From Hortaea werneckii (lineage: Eukaryota; Ascomycota; Dothideomycetes; Mycosphaerellales; Teratosphaeriaceae), in assembly GCA_037044905.1 (NCBI GenBank), contig JBAOKB010000159.1:868001-932000 (forward strand): 64,000 nucleotides of DNA. The letters run 5' to 3'. Below the pieces are notes generated by a model, which did not search any database, was not told the DNA's origin, and saw only the letters and a program-made list of their open reading frames with translations. Every line of letters starts with the position of its first letter. The first letter of the stretch is position 1. A program made the translations under genes and the position numbers. Below are positions 11,422 to 22,880 of this stretch, piece by piece.

Positions 11422-13612
11422 GGCACTCGCTACGAGCGTCAGGTGGCAATATAAGCAACGTTTCAGGTTGAGTGCGAAGGGTAGGAATGTTGATGTAGGC
11501 TCGAGAGAAGACAACAAGATCTCTGCCTCCTTTTTAAGTCACACAGTTCAGCACAGTTGATGTCGGCAGATGGCGCAGACTTCATCCTGGGCAGAGAGCT
11601 ATGGCGTCCAATCAACAGACGCCTGCAAAAGCCATGTTCAGCTATCAGCCATAGACAGTGGCTTTTCGACACTAGCGAGAGGCGGTTCTCACGGGACGGA
11701 CTGCCTTTGTTGCAAGCGAAGAAACTGCCCTCGAGATCCTTTCTCCCTTTCCATGATCGTATGAAAGAGGCGGCATTCTCAAGCCGGTCGACCCTTGTTT
11801 GGGCAATCGCTCCGCAAGGTTAAGGGCAAACTGCATTAGAACTATATCGAAAGCTTGGCCCGGGTCCTTGCATTGGGTGCTTCTAAAGGCCCTGTAGGTA
11901 CTACTGTAGCGGCCTGCAGGTAATATAGCAAGCGAAGAACTATGGATTGCCCCTCTTCGCTAAACATCTTGAGCGTGAGATTGTTGAAGGGGTTTACTTT
12001 TTTTTTTTTTTTTGAAGGCAATATAGAAAAAGAAGATATAGGAAATGCGAGTGCGCGGAAGATACTGACTTGAGCGCAATTGATGTTAGAACGCGAGTTT
12101 GAGGAGATAAATGCCCGTCTTCACATACGACTCTTGAATTCTGCTCATAGTGTTGAGGGGCAAGACATGAGTCGATTGAGGTCGGCAGCTCCTCGGCCAC
12201 GGTCCAATCCCGCGGCCGACCGACCCGACGACCTGCGGTTGGTTTACGTCCACTATCTATACATTACCCTATACCGTACCCTGCTTCCTTCCGGACGACC
12301 TGCGCAGACCCCCGGAGTGAAGCCAAGAGCAATATGGAAACCCAGAGACATGGATCTGGAACTACTCCTCACGGGAGTCCTTCCGAGAGCCGCTCTTGCA
12401 ATGCTACCTTACATTTTCTTGATATGATGGTCGGCTAAATTCCACCGGAACATTCTCTCCGTCGTGCTACAATTGGACTTCACGCCAATCGGCCTCCTCG
12501 CCAACGATCACGCTCGAAGAGACACTCGCTACGGAAAAGCGAGGATGAACACATATCTCTAGCTGTGCACGGTTTCGTCGCCAAGACGCTTTATGGTTAC
12601 CCCAGGCCGCAAGAACGAAGTAGGTATATTGACTGGCCGGCTGGACGCGCATATCGCTTGTTGAGTCTCCTCGTGGATTCCCTGAGGCCCTAGCCAGGTC
12701 TACGCTTGGAGCATGATTGTCATTAATACTAGCGTACCCATCGGCTCGCAATGGAATCTACACTACATCGCCGGTCAACAAAGCCTCATCCAGGACCCGG
12801 AAGTGCCGTTGGCTTCCATCTTGACCCCCTGGCTAGACAAGCTCTCGCATCTCCACATGCCTCCAGGCGTTTCCGTGTCTTAAAAGCCTTGGTAAAGTCT
12901 TCCGGTAGTTGTGCTGCACTGTTCCTGGGCGGCGCAGAGGGTAACTAGAGACGACGTGCCAAGAAAGTGTTGGCACTGCTCTGAGAGAGCTATGCTTTTA
13001 ATCTATCATCCTCACCATCGACTGCTATCCGTGCTTTGCTGAGGAAAAGGTATGAGTCACAAAGCACGCCCTCATCCTCACCTTCGACTGTTATCCGAGC
13101 TGTGCTGAGGAAAAGTCAATAGGCACAAAGCACGTCTTTTCTGAATCAAATGTTCTTCGCTTGCATCTAGATACAGAAATCGTCCTTCTTCGCACGATTC
13201 GTTAGTTCTATGTTCGATGCACAAGCCGGTAACGGCACATATCAGGGTGGTACTGCAAGCGAATCTCATGTCCTCGAACCGACGATAGCGAACGGCCACC
13301 TCGCGCATGTCCACCGTGTCCTCATCGTCCCTACACCCGCTGGTCCTTGTTGATCATGTTTCACAGCCATTTATTTGGAAAGAATGATTTGACATTCTCA
13401 CTCTTCCTGCTCGCTTCGCGTTGCCATATCGCATGCACCCTCTGCCATAATATTAATGTCAACTAATCTTTGAAAGAACCTCATCTTTGTTTGAAACTCG
13501 CCAAACCTCTGGTATGTAACCTCTGCGGCACTGCGAAATCGCCCCATCTCTCGGGCCAGCTCCACCTACGTTCAGTGCATTACACCTGCACTGGAACAAC
13601 TCGGGATTCGAC
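11422..13612. other. Gene-poor intergenic region
   Basis: 2.2 kb between the divergent tyrosinase and rhodopsin-like genes. Only short, unconvincing reading frames are present. It holds a T14 run near 11998-12013 and an imperfect 66-bp tandem duplication at 13007-13134 (separate entry). Confidence 0.6.
13007..13134. repeat. Imperfect 66-bp tandem duplication
   Basis: Copy 1 (13007-13068) and copy 2 (13073-13134) both begin CATCCTCACC and end CACAAAGCACG, sharing TGCTGAGGAAAAG. They differ at scattered positions, including a C/T difference (GACTGCTATCC versus GACTGTTATCC). No function is apparent. Confidence 0.8.
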
Positions 13613-14966
13613 ATGTCCTCATCTGGCGATCCTCCCATCTCGGACAGTTACTGCCGCGCAAAAAACCATGGCGAAATCCTAGGAGTCACTGGATCCTTCT
13701 TCGGCGCAGCCCTCATCATCGTCAGCCTCAGGCTCTATGTGCGATCGCGCATTCTCCAATATGTTGGAGTGGACGACTATCTCATGCTGGTAGCCATGTT
13801 CATGGCGACGGCGACCTTCGTCTGCTTTGTGGGTGACACGAGGCATGGGCTTGGAAGACACTTTCCTTGCCTTTCCGACAAGGATAGGAGTGTTCTCGCC
13901 CACTGGCAATTCTTTCATAACCTCTCCGTCATGTTTGGGGTAGTCTTTGTGAAGCTGTCGATTGCCGTTTTCCTCATGAGGTTGGCACCTAAGCCGGAAT
14001 GGAAGAGATATCTTTGGGGTGCGATTGGTAAGTAAAGGCAAGGAGATGGAAGTCGTTGAGGGCCATGTCAGGGACAGAGGAGCTCAAAGCTAACGGCCTT
14101 TAATTGAAGTTTTCCTCGTCTGCTTCATGATCGCCTGCGCAGGAACTCTGATCTTCAGCTGTACGCCTGTGTCAGCCAGCTGGAACCACTCCTCCAACTT
14201 CTGCCCTCGACACGATGCTTTTCAGCCAAAACCTTCTCCTCCATCGGTCTCTTCAACAGCATCATCAACATCCTGACCGACCTCGATCTTTGCCATCTTG
14301 CCTATCCCCATCATCGTCAAACTCAAAGTCAACCTTCGAACCAAGTGCACCTTGGTCTTCGTCCTCAGCCTAGGCTTCGTCGCCTGCGCGGCTGGAATCG
14401 CCAAAGCCCAGACCCAAACGACGTTCATGGACGACCCAGATCCCTACTGGCACGACGGATTCATGGTCTGGAACATGGTCGAGCTCTGCCTAGGAATCCT
14501 CGCCGCCTCTCTCCCCGCCCTGAAGCCCCTCTTCAGCTCAATATTAGCCAGTTCAGCAACCATGCTCGGCATGTCCAGCGGCGGCGGATATCGCTCCAAG
14601 TCCCGAGCCCACCGGACAGGACAAAGCTGGCAACATCCCAGCGCCTCACACATCATTGCTCCCCAGCAACCTTTCCCAAGCTATCATCTCGAAGACTACA
14701 CTCACGGACCGCCTGCCTACGACGTTCCCACCCCTTCATCCCCGAAATTCAATCCCGCCATGGCTATCCCAGAGCTCGGAGGTCCTCCGCGACCAAAAAG
14801 CTACGATGTCCGGATCACGAGCTCTGTGATTAGCGATCCGCGAGGAGCGGAATGGGATGAAGAAGTACCCGTCACGAGGGGTCGCAGTGGTAGCGAGGAA
14901 AGGCTGCATCAGCCGGTCATCCATCGGACGGTGGAGGTTTCGCGGACGAGTGAGGTTTTGCTGTAG
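13613..14966 (+). CDS. Rhodopsin-domain (PTH11-like) integral membrane protein, with frame breaks
   Basis: Belongs to the fungal family of seven-helix proteins carrying the fungal rhodopsin domain, often called PTH11-like GPCRs. Members are plasma-membrane proteins, usually without known ligands. Exon 1 (13613-14027) encodes EILGVTGSFFGAALIIVSLR (helix 1), the family motif YVGVDDYLMLVAM (helix 2), and VMFGVVFVKLSIAVFLMRL. A phase-1 intron at 14028-14109 has a CTAAC branch site. Exon 2 gives VFLVCFMIACAGTLIFSCTP with the conserved WNHS...C. After a break near 14217-14232 comes TFSSIGLFNSIINILTDL, and after one extra base near 14281-14286 comes PIPIIVKLKVNLRTKCTLVF, where the helices resume. 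The cytoplasmic tail is Pro/Ser-rich. Stop TAG at 14964-14966. Confidence 0.85.
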
Positions 14967-15489
14967 ATGATGTGGCACATTATGGTATTTGGAATGAAAG
15001 TAAGCCGGTTCATTATGTCCCTATTCATGTAGACGATAAGGAATGACCTTTTCATGGAATTCTTTTATGATCCCCTTTTCGGCATCCCCTCTCCCCCTTT
15101 CAAAACCTTTGTCTCTCGCCCTGTAAACGGGCTTCATTCGCTCAAACTACGGAGTCATGGTGTTTCAACGGATTGCTTCTTGGAACAACCCCCTTTTCGC
15201 CCCTCTGCGCAGGTCCCCCTCGCCATCAGGGGGAGCGGTGGTTCTGCTGACTCGCTGGGTAGAACAGCTCAAGCTATGTTGACTTTATTAGGAGCGAGCG
15301 TGGGAGGCTCTTTGAGACCGGTGATGTCGAGATGGCATTTGACCATTGGTTAAATATATCACCCCCTGTATTTTCCTTGTATATATATGCAACCCTTGAA
15401 CCGCATGCTGTACTAATTCCGTCTCTAAACGGTAAAAGGGGCGCAACCTAAGAGGGATTCCTCTTCTAGCCCCAACTTATCCCGGCCCC
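14967..15489. other. Intergenic region before repeat array
   Basis: 3' flank of the rhodopsin-like gene. No supported gene. The sequence grades into C-run- and A-run-rich repeat units after about 15430. Confidence 0.5.
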
Positions 15490-16675
15490 TCCTTCCAAAC
15501 CTACCACCCACCACAACCGAGAACGTATGAAGGGGAAAAAGGAAAATGGACATCAAAAGTACTTCTTATATAACTAGCAAAACATAAATAAGCTCAAGAA
15601 GAATAGTCCCCCTATCCTAGAGCCCCCTATAGACCGTCGAGTAGCTTATGTGCCCTCCGCACAAATCCCCTTCCTATACCCTATAGCAACTAGAACAGAA
15701 GGGGAAGACGGAAATAGATATAAGAAGTATTTCGTATCTAACTAAGAAAGCAGAGCTATGCTCTAGAAAATACGAGCCCCCACTCGGAAAGCCCCAATGA
15801 ACCCCTAATAAAGCAGTCTGCTGTTGTTAGAAACAAAAGCCCCCAAAGGCCCCTGGTAATCCCCGTTTACAAAAACCCTCCTATGCCCTATACTCTACTA
15901 CCCCTTATAGTGGTAAGGAGTGGAAAGCATAAGCAAGATACAAGACGTACTTCTAATCCAACTAGCGAAGTAGTATCCTGCTCTAGGTAAGAAAAGCCCC
16001 TACTCGGAAAGCCCACATGAACCTCCCTTCGCAAAAACCCTCCGATACCCTACACTCCTAACCCCTACAACCGGAAAGAGAGGGAAAATTAAACGAGATG
16101 TAAGAAGTCCTTCTAGTACGACTAGAAATGTAGTATCGTACCCTAGAAGAATGAATCCCCCATCCTAGAAACCCCCTACAGTACGCCGCTTAGCTCCTAG
16201 CAATGCAGAGCTATGCTATAGAAAATAAAAGCCCCTATCCCAAAAGCCTATATTACAGGCCGCCTAGCCCCTTTCCGCTTTGTACAAAACTACTACACCC
16301 CACACCCATAAACCCCTTACAACAGACAGAAGACAGGGGGAAAAGGTTCAAGACACAAGAAGTACTTTCAATTCGACCAACAAAGTAAGATAATGTTCGA
16401 AAGAAAATGGAAACCCCCATCCCCTCCCTAAAGACCCCCAATGAGAAACTGCGGAGCTTGCTGCCCTCCTCCGCACACAAGCGCCTATACCCTACCTTCT
16501 ACCCAACACAGTACCGGAAAAAGGAAAGGGGGAAAAAGGAGAGAAGACACAAAACGTATTTTCAAATTCGACAGGCAAAGTGGTATCATGCTGTAGGAAA
16601 AAAATCATCCCCCATCCCAAAACGCCACAAACCTCATTCCCCGCCCCCGCCCTTCCTTTGCAGAAAAAAAATCCA
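15490..16675. repeat. Six-copy diverged tandem array, unit about 160-255 bp
   Basis: A recurring block can be aligned six times. It has a CCTAYACCC-rich stretch, then a purine tract (AAGGGGAAAA type), then GATAYAAGAAGTACTTCTA, then a RACTAGNAAAGTAGTATC-like piece, then GCTCTAGAAAA and an AGCCCCYATCC / AAAGCCCC piece. The AAGAAGTACTT landmark falls near 15556, 15723, 15943, 16103, 16358 and 16550, giving spacings of about 167, 220, 160, 255 and 192. The copies are heavily diverged with indels. I see no coding capacity, terminal repeats or tRNA/rRNA similarity. The last copy abuts the SMC6 stop codon (16676-16678). Confidence 0.75.
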
Positions 16676-19600
16676 TCACGCCTGCGTAAAAGGCAAAACC
16701 CCCTGCCCCCTCTCGGGATCACTCATCCGATGAACCCTAACATCATCCCCCATTTCCACATTATTCATCGCCTGCGGCGTAATCAACACGAACTGCCTGC
16801 CCACACTCCTCCTCGCAGCCTGGATCATGAGGGACATACTGGTAGTCCGATTGACACTATCCATGAAGACGTCGAACTCGTCGAGACAGCGGATCGGAGA
16901 GCCCATAGCCTCCCAGATGGAGAGGAGGAGGCAGATGGTGGAGAAGGATTTTTCGCCGCCGGATAGCGTGGGCGCCGCGCGGCCTTTGCTCGAGGACTTG
17001 GTCAGGTCGGGTTCGACGGCGAGGTCGAGGGTTTTGGTGTCGTGGTCGAGTTCGATTTCGCCGCGGAAGTTGCGCTCGCTGAGTAGGTAGGTGAACATGG
17101 TGCGGGCGCGCACGGCGATGTGTTTGCGGAAGAGCTCCCAGCGTTGGCGGCGGTATTGGAGGGATTTGAGGAGTGCCTATGATGAGGAGTCAGTATTGCA
17201 GGTCAGCTGGGGGTTTATGAGGAGACATACCTTGTTGTAGTTTTTCAGCTCTTCGTGCTGTGCATGCGCCTCATTGTACCGATTCGCGGCTTCAGTACAT
17301 GCTAATACAAGCTCCTCATGCGTGCCTCCAGCCTGGCGCTGTGCCCTTTGCAGATCAGTCTCCAACCTCTCGATTCGATCATCAATGGCCTGAAGGTCGT
17401 AGCCTTGTTCGACAGGAATCCGTTGGCAGATCTTTTCAGCTTCTCCAATAAAGACATCCTTGTATTCTTGCTGTTCGTCACGTCGTCTTTGAAAGGTCTC
17501 AACCTCCTTCTTGGCGAATTCCACGGCATTCTCGGCCTTGTTCTTGCCAAGTAAGGCAGTATGGCGATCCTCTTTTACGCGCTCAAGGTGTTTTTCTGCG
17601 CGCTCTTGCCTGTTTGCCGCGTCGTTGTATTCGCGCTCTGCATTATCAACGACAGTCTTCAGCTCGCGCCCAATTTCATTGAGGCTTGTTCTCTCGTTGC
17701 TACCGTCCATGTACTGCTGTTCGAGATTCTCAATGTCTTCGCGCTTCTCCTGCAGTTGCCGCTCGAGCTCTTGCAGCCTGCCGTCTTGCGGTCGATTGCT
17801 TTCTATCTCATTCGTGATCTCCTCGACTGCATCTTCAGCTTTTTGATATGCAGTCTTCAAATCATTTGCGGTGCGATCGTGGCTATTGACAGCTTGGCCG
17901 GCAACCTTGACCGCGTTCTGCTTTGCACGAACTTCTTGCTCCGCACTGTCGAGGTCCTGCCGAGCTCGTTGAACGATTTCGTCCTGCATGCGAATCTGAT
18001 CGGCACGATCTGTTTTCATTCGTGCTGCGCCGCTCCATCTGTCCATAGGGCTTGACTTCTCAGCGCCAGATCGGGAGTAGTCATACCTTGTACCTCTGCC
18101 GCTTGAATCCCTTTGCCATGTGATACCTGCTTTGACATTCCTCGGCTTACCGTTGGAATAAAGATAGTCGATGGCTTCCCGGCTGTTGTCAAACAAGCAG
18201 GTTTGATCAATGGCGTACGCGATGATCAGTTGGTTGCGTACGAGATCGTTGTCGATGTTCATGATTCGGAGCACTGTGTTGACACCCTCCTCCGGTTCGT
18301 TGCCACTGGTATTGATTGGTGAGGGATCTCCAGTGAAGACAGGCACATCACATCTGACTCGCTGCATGATACTAGTGAGCAGTCGTTGGTCCTCTGTGCA
18401 AGTCACGACAAAACCGTCGAGAGCTTGACCAAACATCTTCTCGATCAGCGGTCCCCATATCGGCTGCTGCAAACGAACGTGCTTGCCCATGGGGCCTACA
18501 GGCTTATGCCGCCATCGTGTCTCGTTGTTCACAGTACGGACAAGTTGCTCCACATTCGGTCTGTACCCATCGTACGGACGGCCCTCCGATCTCTGCAGAC
18601 GTTGCAGCTCAGCGTTAGCGTTTCTAAACGCCTCTTGCTGTTTTCTCTCTTCTTTGGCCTGCTCTTGCTCTCGAAAGGCCGCGTCGTGCATTTGCTTGAG
18701 CTCTTGTCGCCGGGGAGCGTGTTCGTCTTGCTTTCCTTTGGCTTTCACGACGGCTTCCTTCAGTTCGTCTCGCTTCTGAAGTCTCTCAACATGTGCAGGG
18801 CCCTCGGCTCCGTTGATACGTTCCTGCTCTGCTTCCACAGCTTTTTTGCGTTCTTGCACTTGAAGCTTGTGAGACCTCAAGTCTTCACGCATTCGGCGCT
18901 GCTGCTCCTGGTTTTTAAACAGCTCATCCTTGTTGTCTTTAAGTTCTTGTCTGCGTTTGTCGAGCTCTTCTTTCAAAGGCGCCACCACTCTCTTCGCCTC
19001 TTCAACGCTCCGTTCAGCCGCCTCGTATGCTTGATCCTCGCCCTCATGGGTCCCAGTCGCAGCGCGATATGCTTCCTCCCTCTCTGCTACGCGCTCCTCT
19101 GCATCGCGGACTTGTTGAACGCATGCCTCCAAAGCCCTTTCCTGTTCCTCTACTTGTGCCCAAGCGTGCATGTTCTTCATCTCTTGGATTTTCTCGCGCA
19201 GGGAACCGACTTGCTCCGACCGAGCCTTCGGGCCTGAGCTTGTTCATCTTGTTCTCTAATACAGCAATATCTTCATCTCTACCATCCAGCCTGATGAGCA
19301 TGTTGTTGTAGTTTTCTTCTATGCATTTGTATTCCTGGTCGAGCGTTTCGAGCTGGGTGCCGCGGATGAAGAACTTGTACTTATCTGCTGGGGTGCTGTT
19401 AGAAAGGAACTGCCTCGCCATGTCTTGAGTGAGGACGTTGATCGGATTGTCAAGCTGGAAGGCGAAGAAGTCGCGGATATCGTCAAGCTCTGTCTTTTTG
19501 GTAGAGACGACTGCCCCTTCGGAGCTCTTGAGCTTGAAACTGCTGCTGCCGCTTTTCGTGAAATGTCGCTCGACAGTGATGCTGCGACCATAGACTTCAG

Positions 19601-20352
19601 GCTTGAAGGCGCCGTCGCCTTGGTTCTTGATCTTGACTGCCAGTGTCGCGCTCTCTTCGCCTTCCTTGATCAGATCCTTTGAGCGAGGAACCTCGGTTCG
19701 ACACTCTCGCGCTGCCACCCAGACACATGGTCAGAGCCGTGAGACATGCACTCTTTCCGCTACCATTGTGCCCGATGACGAAGTTGATGAGGGGGCCCAA
19801 CTTGATGCGCAGCTTGCTGTGACACATGAAATTGCGGCAAAACACTTCCTCGATAATGCCGCAGTCGGAGGCCATGTTCTCCTGGAAGTCTTTCATCGAT
19901 TTCAGCACAACGCGCGCAGCAGTGTCCTCGTCCACTTCGTCATCCACGTCGTCCATATCGCTCAGAACGGGCGAGCCATCCACAAATCCGCTGTCTGCAT
20001 GGCCCGCGCCATCCTCATCTTCCTCGTCGGAGACTACATCGCCACCGTTTGCGCGTGCGAGTGCGACACGTGAGCGCTTGGGCGTGGATCGACGGAGATT
20101 CGAAGTCGCTTGCTCTGTCTCAGTGCCGCTGTCGTCGTCGCCGTCGACATCGTCCTGGTCCTCGCGAGCGTTTCCGTGAGGGCATCGCGTGCTCGGGGAC
20201 CGTGGTGTTGGTTTCGGATGAGAAGGAGGACGAGGGATGAATAGGTGCGGTGCTGCGAAAGTGGGCGAAGAAGCCTTGGCTCGAGGTCGCAGCCATGGCC
20301 CAGTAGGCCGTTTACACTCGTTTGCTTTACCGTGCGGGTAGTCACTACACAT
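16676..20352 (-). CDS. SMC6: SMC6, subunit of the SMC5/6 DNA-repair complex, with frame breaks
   Basis: Smc6 pairs with Smc5 and the Nse proteins in homologous recombination repair and resolution of recombination intermediates. ATG 20352 opens an acidic N-terminus. The head domain follows with [19 protein letters not shown] and the Walker A motif GHNGSGKSA. There is a long coiled coil with a hinge region ([20 protein letters not shown]...DGFVVTC). The C-terminal head has [20 protein letters not shown] (ABC signature) and [10 protein letters not shown] (Walker B), ending [14 protein letters not shown]. One intron is clear at 17177-17230. Two single-base breaks occur: near 19675-19681 (after SNRGSSLK) and near 19228-19233 (after MNKLRP). 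Size, about 1,190 aa once breaks are ignored, is near the family norm. The 3' end touches a repeat array. Confidence 0.93.
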
Positions 20353-22139
20353 GAGGAAGGAGCGCGACTCGAACGCGTTCCTGAACGTCGCGAATACCCC
20401 GCGCTACTTGAACACGATTTCTGTCCAGAGTCCGAAGTAGAGGTCCAATCTCACCTTCACTTTGCGCTGCCGGCCACCATTATTCCAGCGCCTCACTTGC
20501 ATTTCTCATTCACTGCACCTTTGTCGCACCTTTTGATGTCGTTGCCCAGGCCTAGATGCTGTGTGCCGCTCTCAATTGCGACGTCTGCACAGATATGCAG
20601 AGTCATATACCAGTCTCTGTTGTCTCCTTTCCACCGCTTCCATCGTCAAGACCATCAGTACGGTGTGGTCGTGATGGATGCCAGATTTCCAACGATCGGT
20701 TGCCCTTTTGTGTATCCATCATCACCTCGTAGCAGGATGTACTGGCACAGCTGAGATCATCGGTTTGATATCCTGCCTCTCGAGCCCTGTCACTCTGGCA
20801 CATTGGATGCGCTGGTGTTACTGGTGTTAGGGTTGGCCAGGGTTACGGCTGGTTGGGTTACTTTATCAAATATGGCCAGTATAAGCCATTTGCGCTTCCC
20901 TTGTCGTGCTTTTGCGATGGTCATGAGTCTTTACAAATTCCTTTCTTGTTTGTTCGTCGCCTTTGATAATGGCTTCGGGAGACGCCCGCCTGTGTCCATT
21001 TCTGTCTGAAATGTGCAGACAAACTGTGTTGTGCTCCATATACGAATGGGTAACCAGTACTCTCAAGACGACGAGACGGAAGGGTTGGAGATCAACTCCA
21101 AGATTGCCGTTCGTATTCCACGTGCCTGCACTTCCGTTGGATTCATGAATCAGATGCCATCAAATCCAATGGATGTCGCAAACCCGGCTGGTTGAGCCAT
21201 GCGTATCTGGACAGTGAGAATACATAACCTTTCTATTGTACTTGTGTTACCAGCATGGTCTAAATCAGCGTATTTCGTGGGGAGGCACCACTGCTATCCT
21301 GAATCGCTTCGGCGACGGGTGGTGCAAAACTTGCCAATGCTACACAATGCTCCTATGTTGATCCATAGTGACCATGACCATATTTCCTCGGTTGCTGTGC
21401 CGTTTTTGACCTCACGTTATCCACCGCTCACCAAGTGCAAGACCGCAGGGTGTCTATAGAGTCGTTGAGACCCGCGAGTGTGCCGTTTCGGGACCATTGG
21501 AATGTACTACTGCGACAACAAAGGGCTCTCTACAAGAATTGGGTAGACATCACCTCGTAGCGTTATGACTTAGGCGTAGCAACATAGCTCGAATACAAAC
21601 ATCTGCTTGATCATACCCGCAATATCTCTGCTTCCATATCACTTAGCACTTGCTAAAGGCCGCTATGTCTCAATTGAACGTGTCCTGCTAGTCGTGCCCT
21701 CACCCGAAGGCCCTCATTGAAAGCCAGCAGCGGCTTGGAGCCAAGACGAATGAATAAATCCAATAGAACTCCCAGAAGAGTACGTGGACACTCCTAATGC
21801 CCTGTAAGGTCATCAGCGGTAGCTAACAAGCTCACAGGGAGTTTACTACGATGCCGACGATGCCACACATACGCACTCTGCCACGGATATCCACACACTT
21901 GAATTCTCACAACACGGCTTGGGGAATCGCTTAGAACGCTGCTTTCTGCGGCTATTAACATCCGGTTTCGACTGTATAGTGTCGAGCACATGTATCTACG
22001 GCCGCAGCGCTAGACCTGGCCCGTAAGAGCAGTGTTTATGGATAAATTTCGGAATTCAATTAAATATTATATATTTTAATTTAAATTGTCTCATATCATC
22101 AGCAAGCAATTAGCTAAGCCACTGCAAAGTAGTGGACAA
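20353..22139. other. Gene-poor intergenic region
   Basis: 1.8 kb between SMC6 and tRNA-Tyr. Only short frames without family resemblance. It includes an AT-rich stretch immediately upstream of the tRNA (about 22045-22090). Confidence 0.6.
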
Positions 22140-22298
22140 CTCTCCTTAGCTCAGTTGGAAGAGCGTGAGACTGTAACTGAGTCACACAACCGACCAGAAC
22201 GATATCACGATTTCAAAGTTCACCAACGATGGAATTCGATGAGACTCGCTCAAAAGTGGTCGATCTCAAGGTCCCTGGTTCGAACCCGGGAGGGGAGA
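22140..22298 (+). tRNA. tRNA-Tyr (GTA anticodon) with an 86-nt intron
   Basis: The cloverleaf can be built by hand. The acceptor CTCTCCT (22140-22146) pairs with AGGGGAG, with a discriminator A at 22298. The D arm is GCTC...GAGC, the anticodon stem TGAGA/TCTCA, and the loop CTGTAA+A gives anticodon GTA. The T arm is CCTGG-TTCGAAC-CCGGG, an intact B box. The intron sits at the canonical 37/38 position, 22177-22262. Most fungal tRNA-Tyr introns are much shorter, so the length is unusual, but both exons are fully paired. It lies alone in a gene-poor interval, directly before a tandem repeat. Confidence 0.92.
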
Positions 22299-22334
22299 CT
22301 TTCTTTTGCATTCTGGCCAAGTTTGAGCTCAAAC

Positions 22335-22776
22335 GGACCATAATTGACCGAGTTATGAATTTTTGAAGTTTTGGGGAAAATCATTTTTTCCACTCTCCTT
22401 GAATTTTTCTCACCATATCTATTGTGCTCCTGTTCACCCATGGCCAGGCTACGAGGACCCTCACCAACAGGCTTTACTAACGGACCATAATTGCACGAGT
22501 TATGAATTTTTGTAGGTTTGGACCAAATCATTTCTCCCTACCCTTCTTTATTTTTTTACACCATATCCATTGTGCTCCTAATGGCCTATGAGAGGCTACA
22601 AGAGCCCTAGCGAAGAGGATTTCCCATTGAACCGTATTTGACCGAGTTATGAATTTTTGTAGGTTTAAATAAGATTATTTTCACCCTATTTTCTTTATTT
22701 TTCCACGCCATATCTATTGTACTCCTGATGACCTATGACAGGCTGCAAGGGCCCCAGCTAGCAGGATATACTAATG
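22335..22776. repeat. Three tandem copies of a 147-bp AT-rich repeat
   Basis: Copies begin near 22335, 22482 and 22629 with a GGACCATAATTGACCGAG-type start, then TTATGAATTTTTG, later CCATATCTATTGTGCTCCT and an AGGCTACAAGAGCCC-like end followed by CTAA. Spacing is 147 bp both times. Divergence is moderate. There is no open frame. It starts 36 bp after the tRNA-Tyr gene. Confidence 0.88.
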
Positions 22777-22880
22777 GAAGCCCCATTGGGGCTACCAAAA
22801 ACAAACCAAATCAAACAACCCCCGGAAAACGGAGGTGAAGGCACAACGAAGGACTACCAACCCATTTGGGCGTAGAAGCG
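22777..22880. other. Hairpin-rich sequence of unknown nature
   Basis: Directly after the third 147-bp copy there is a perfect short palindrome, AGCCCC-ATT-GGGGCT (22779-22793). A G/C-rich CCCCCGGAAAACGGAGG segment follows, and then CTAC...CCC-ATTT-GGG...GTAG (22853-22875). It may be the end of a degenerate mobile element or a structured RNA. I could not assign it to a family. Confidence 0.4.

Noticed and set aside
18386..19237. 283-codon plus-strand open frame
   Set aside because: It is antisense to the SMC6 coiled coil. Leu/Ser-rich composition with no domain is what the complement of Glu/Lys/Arg-rich coding sequence gives.
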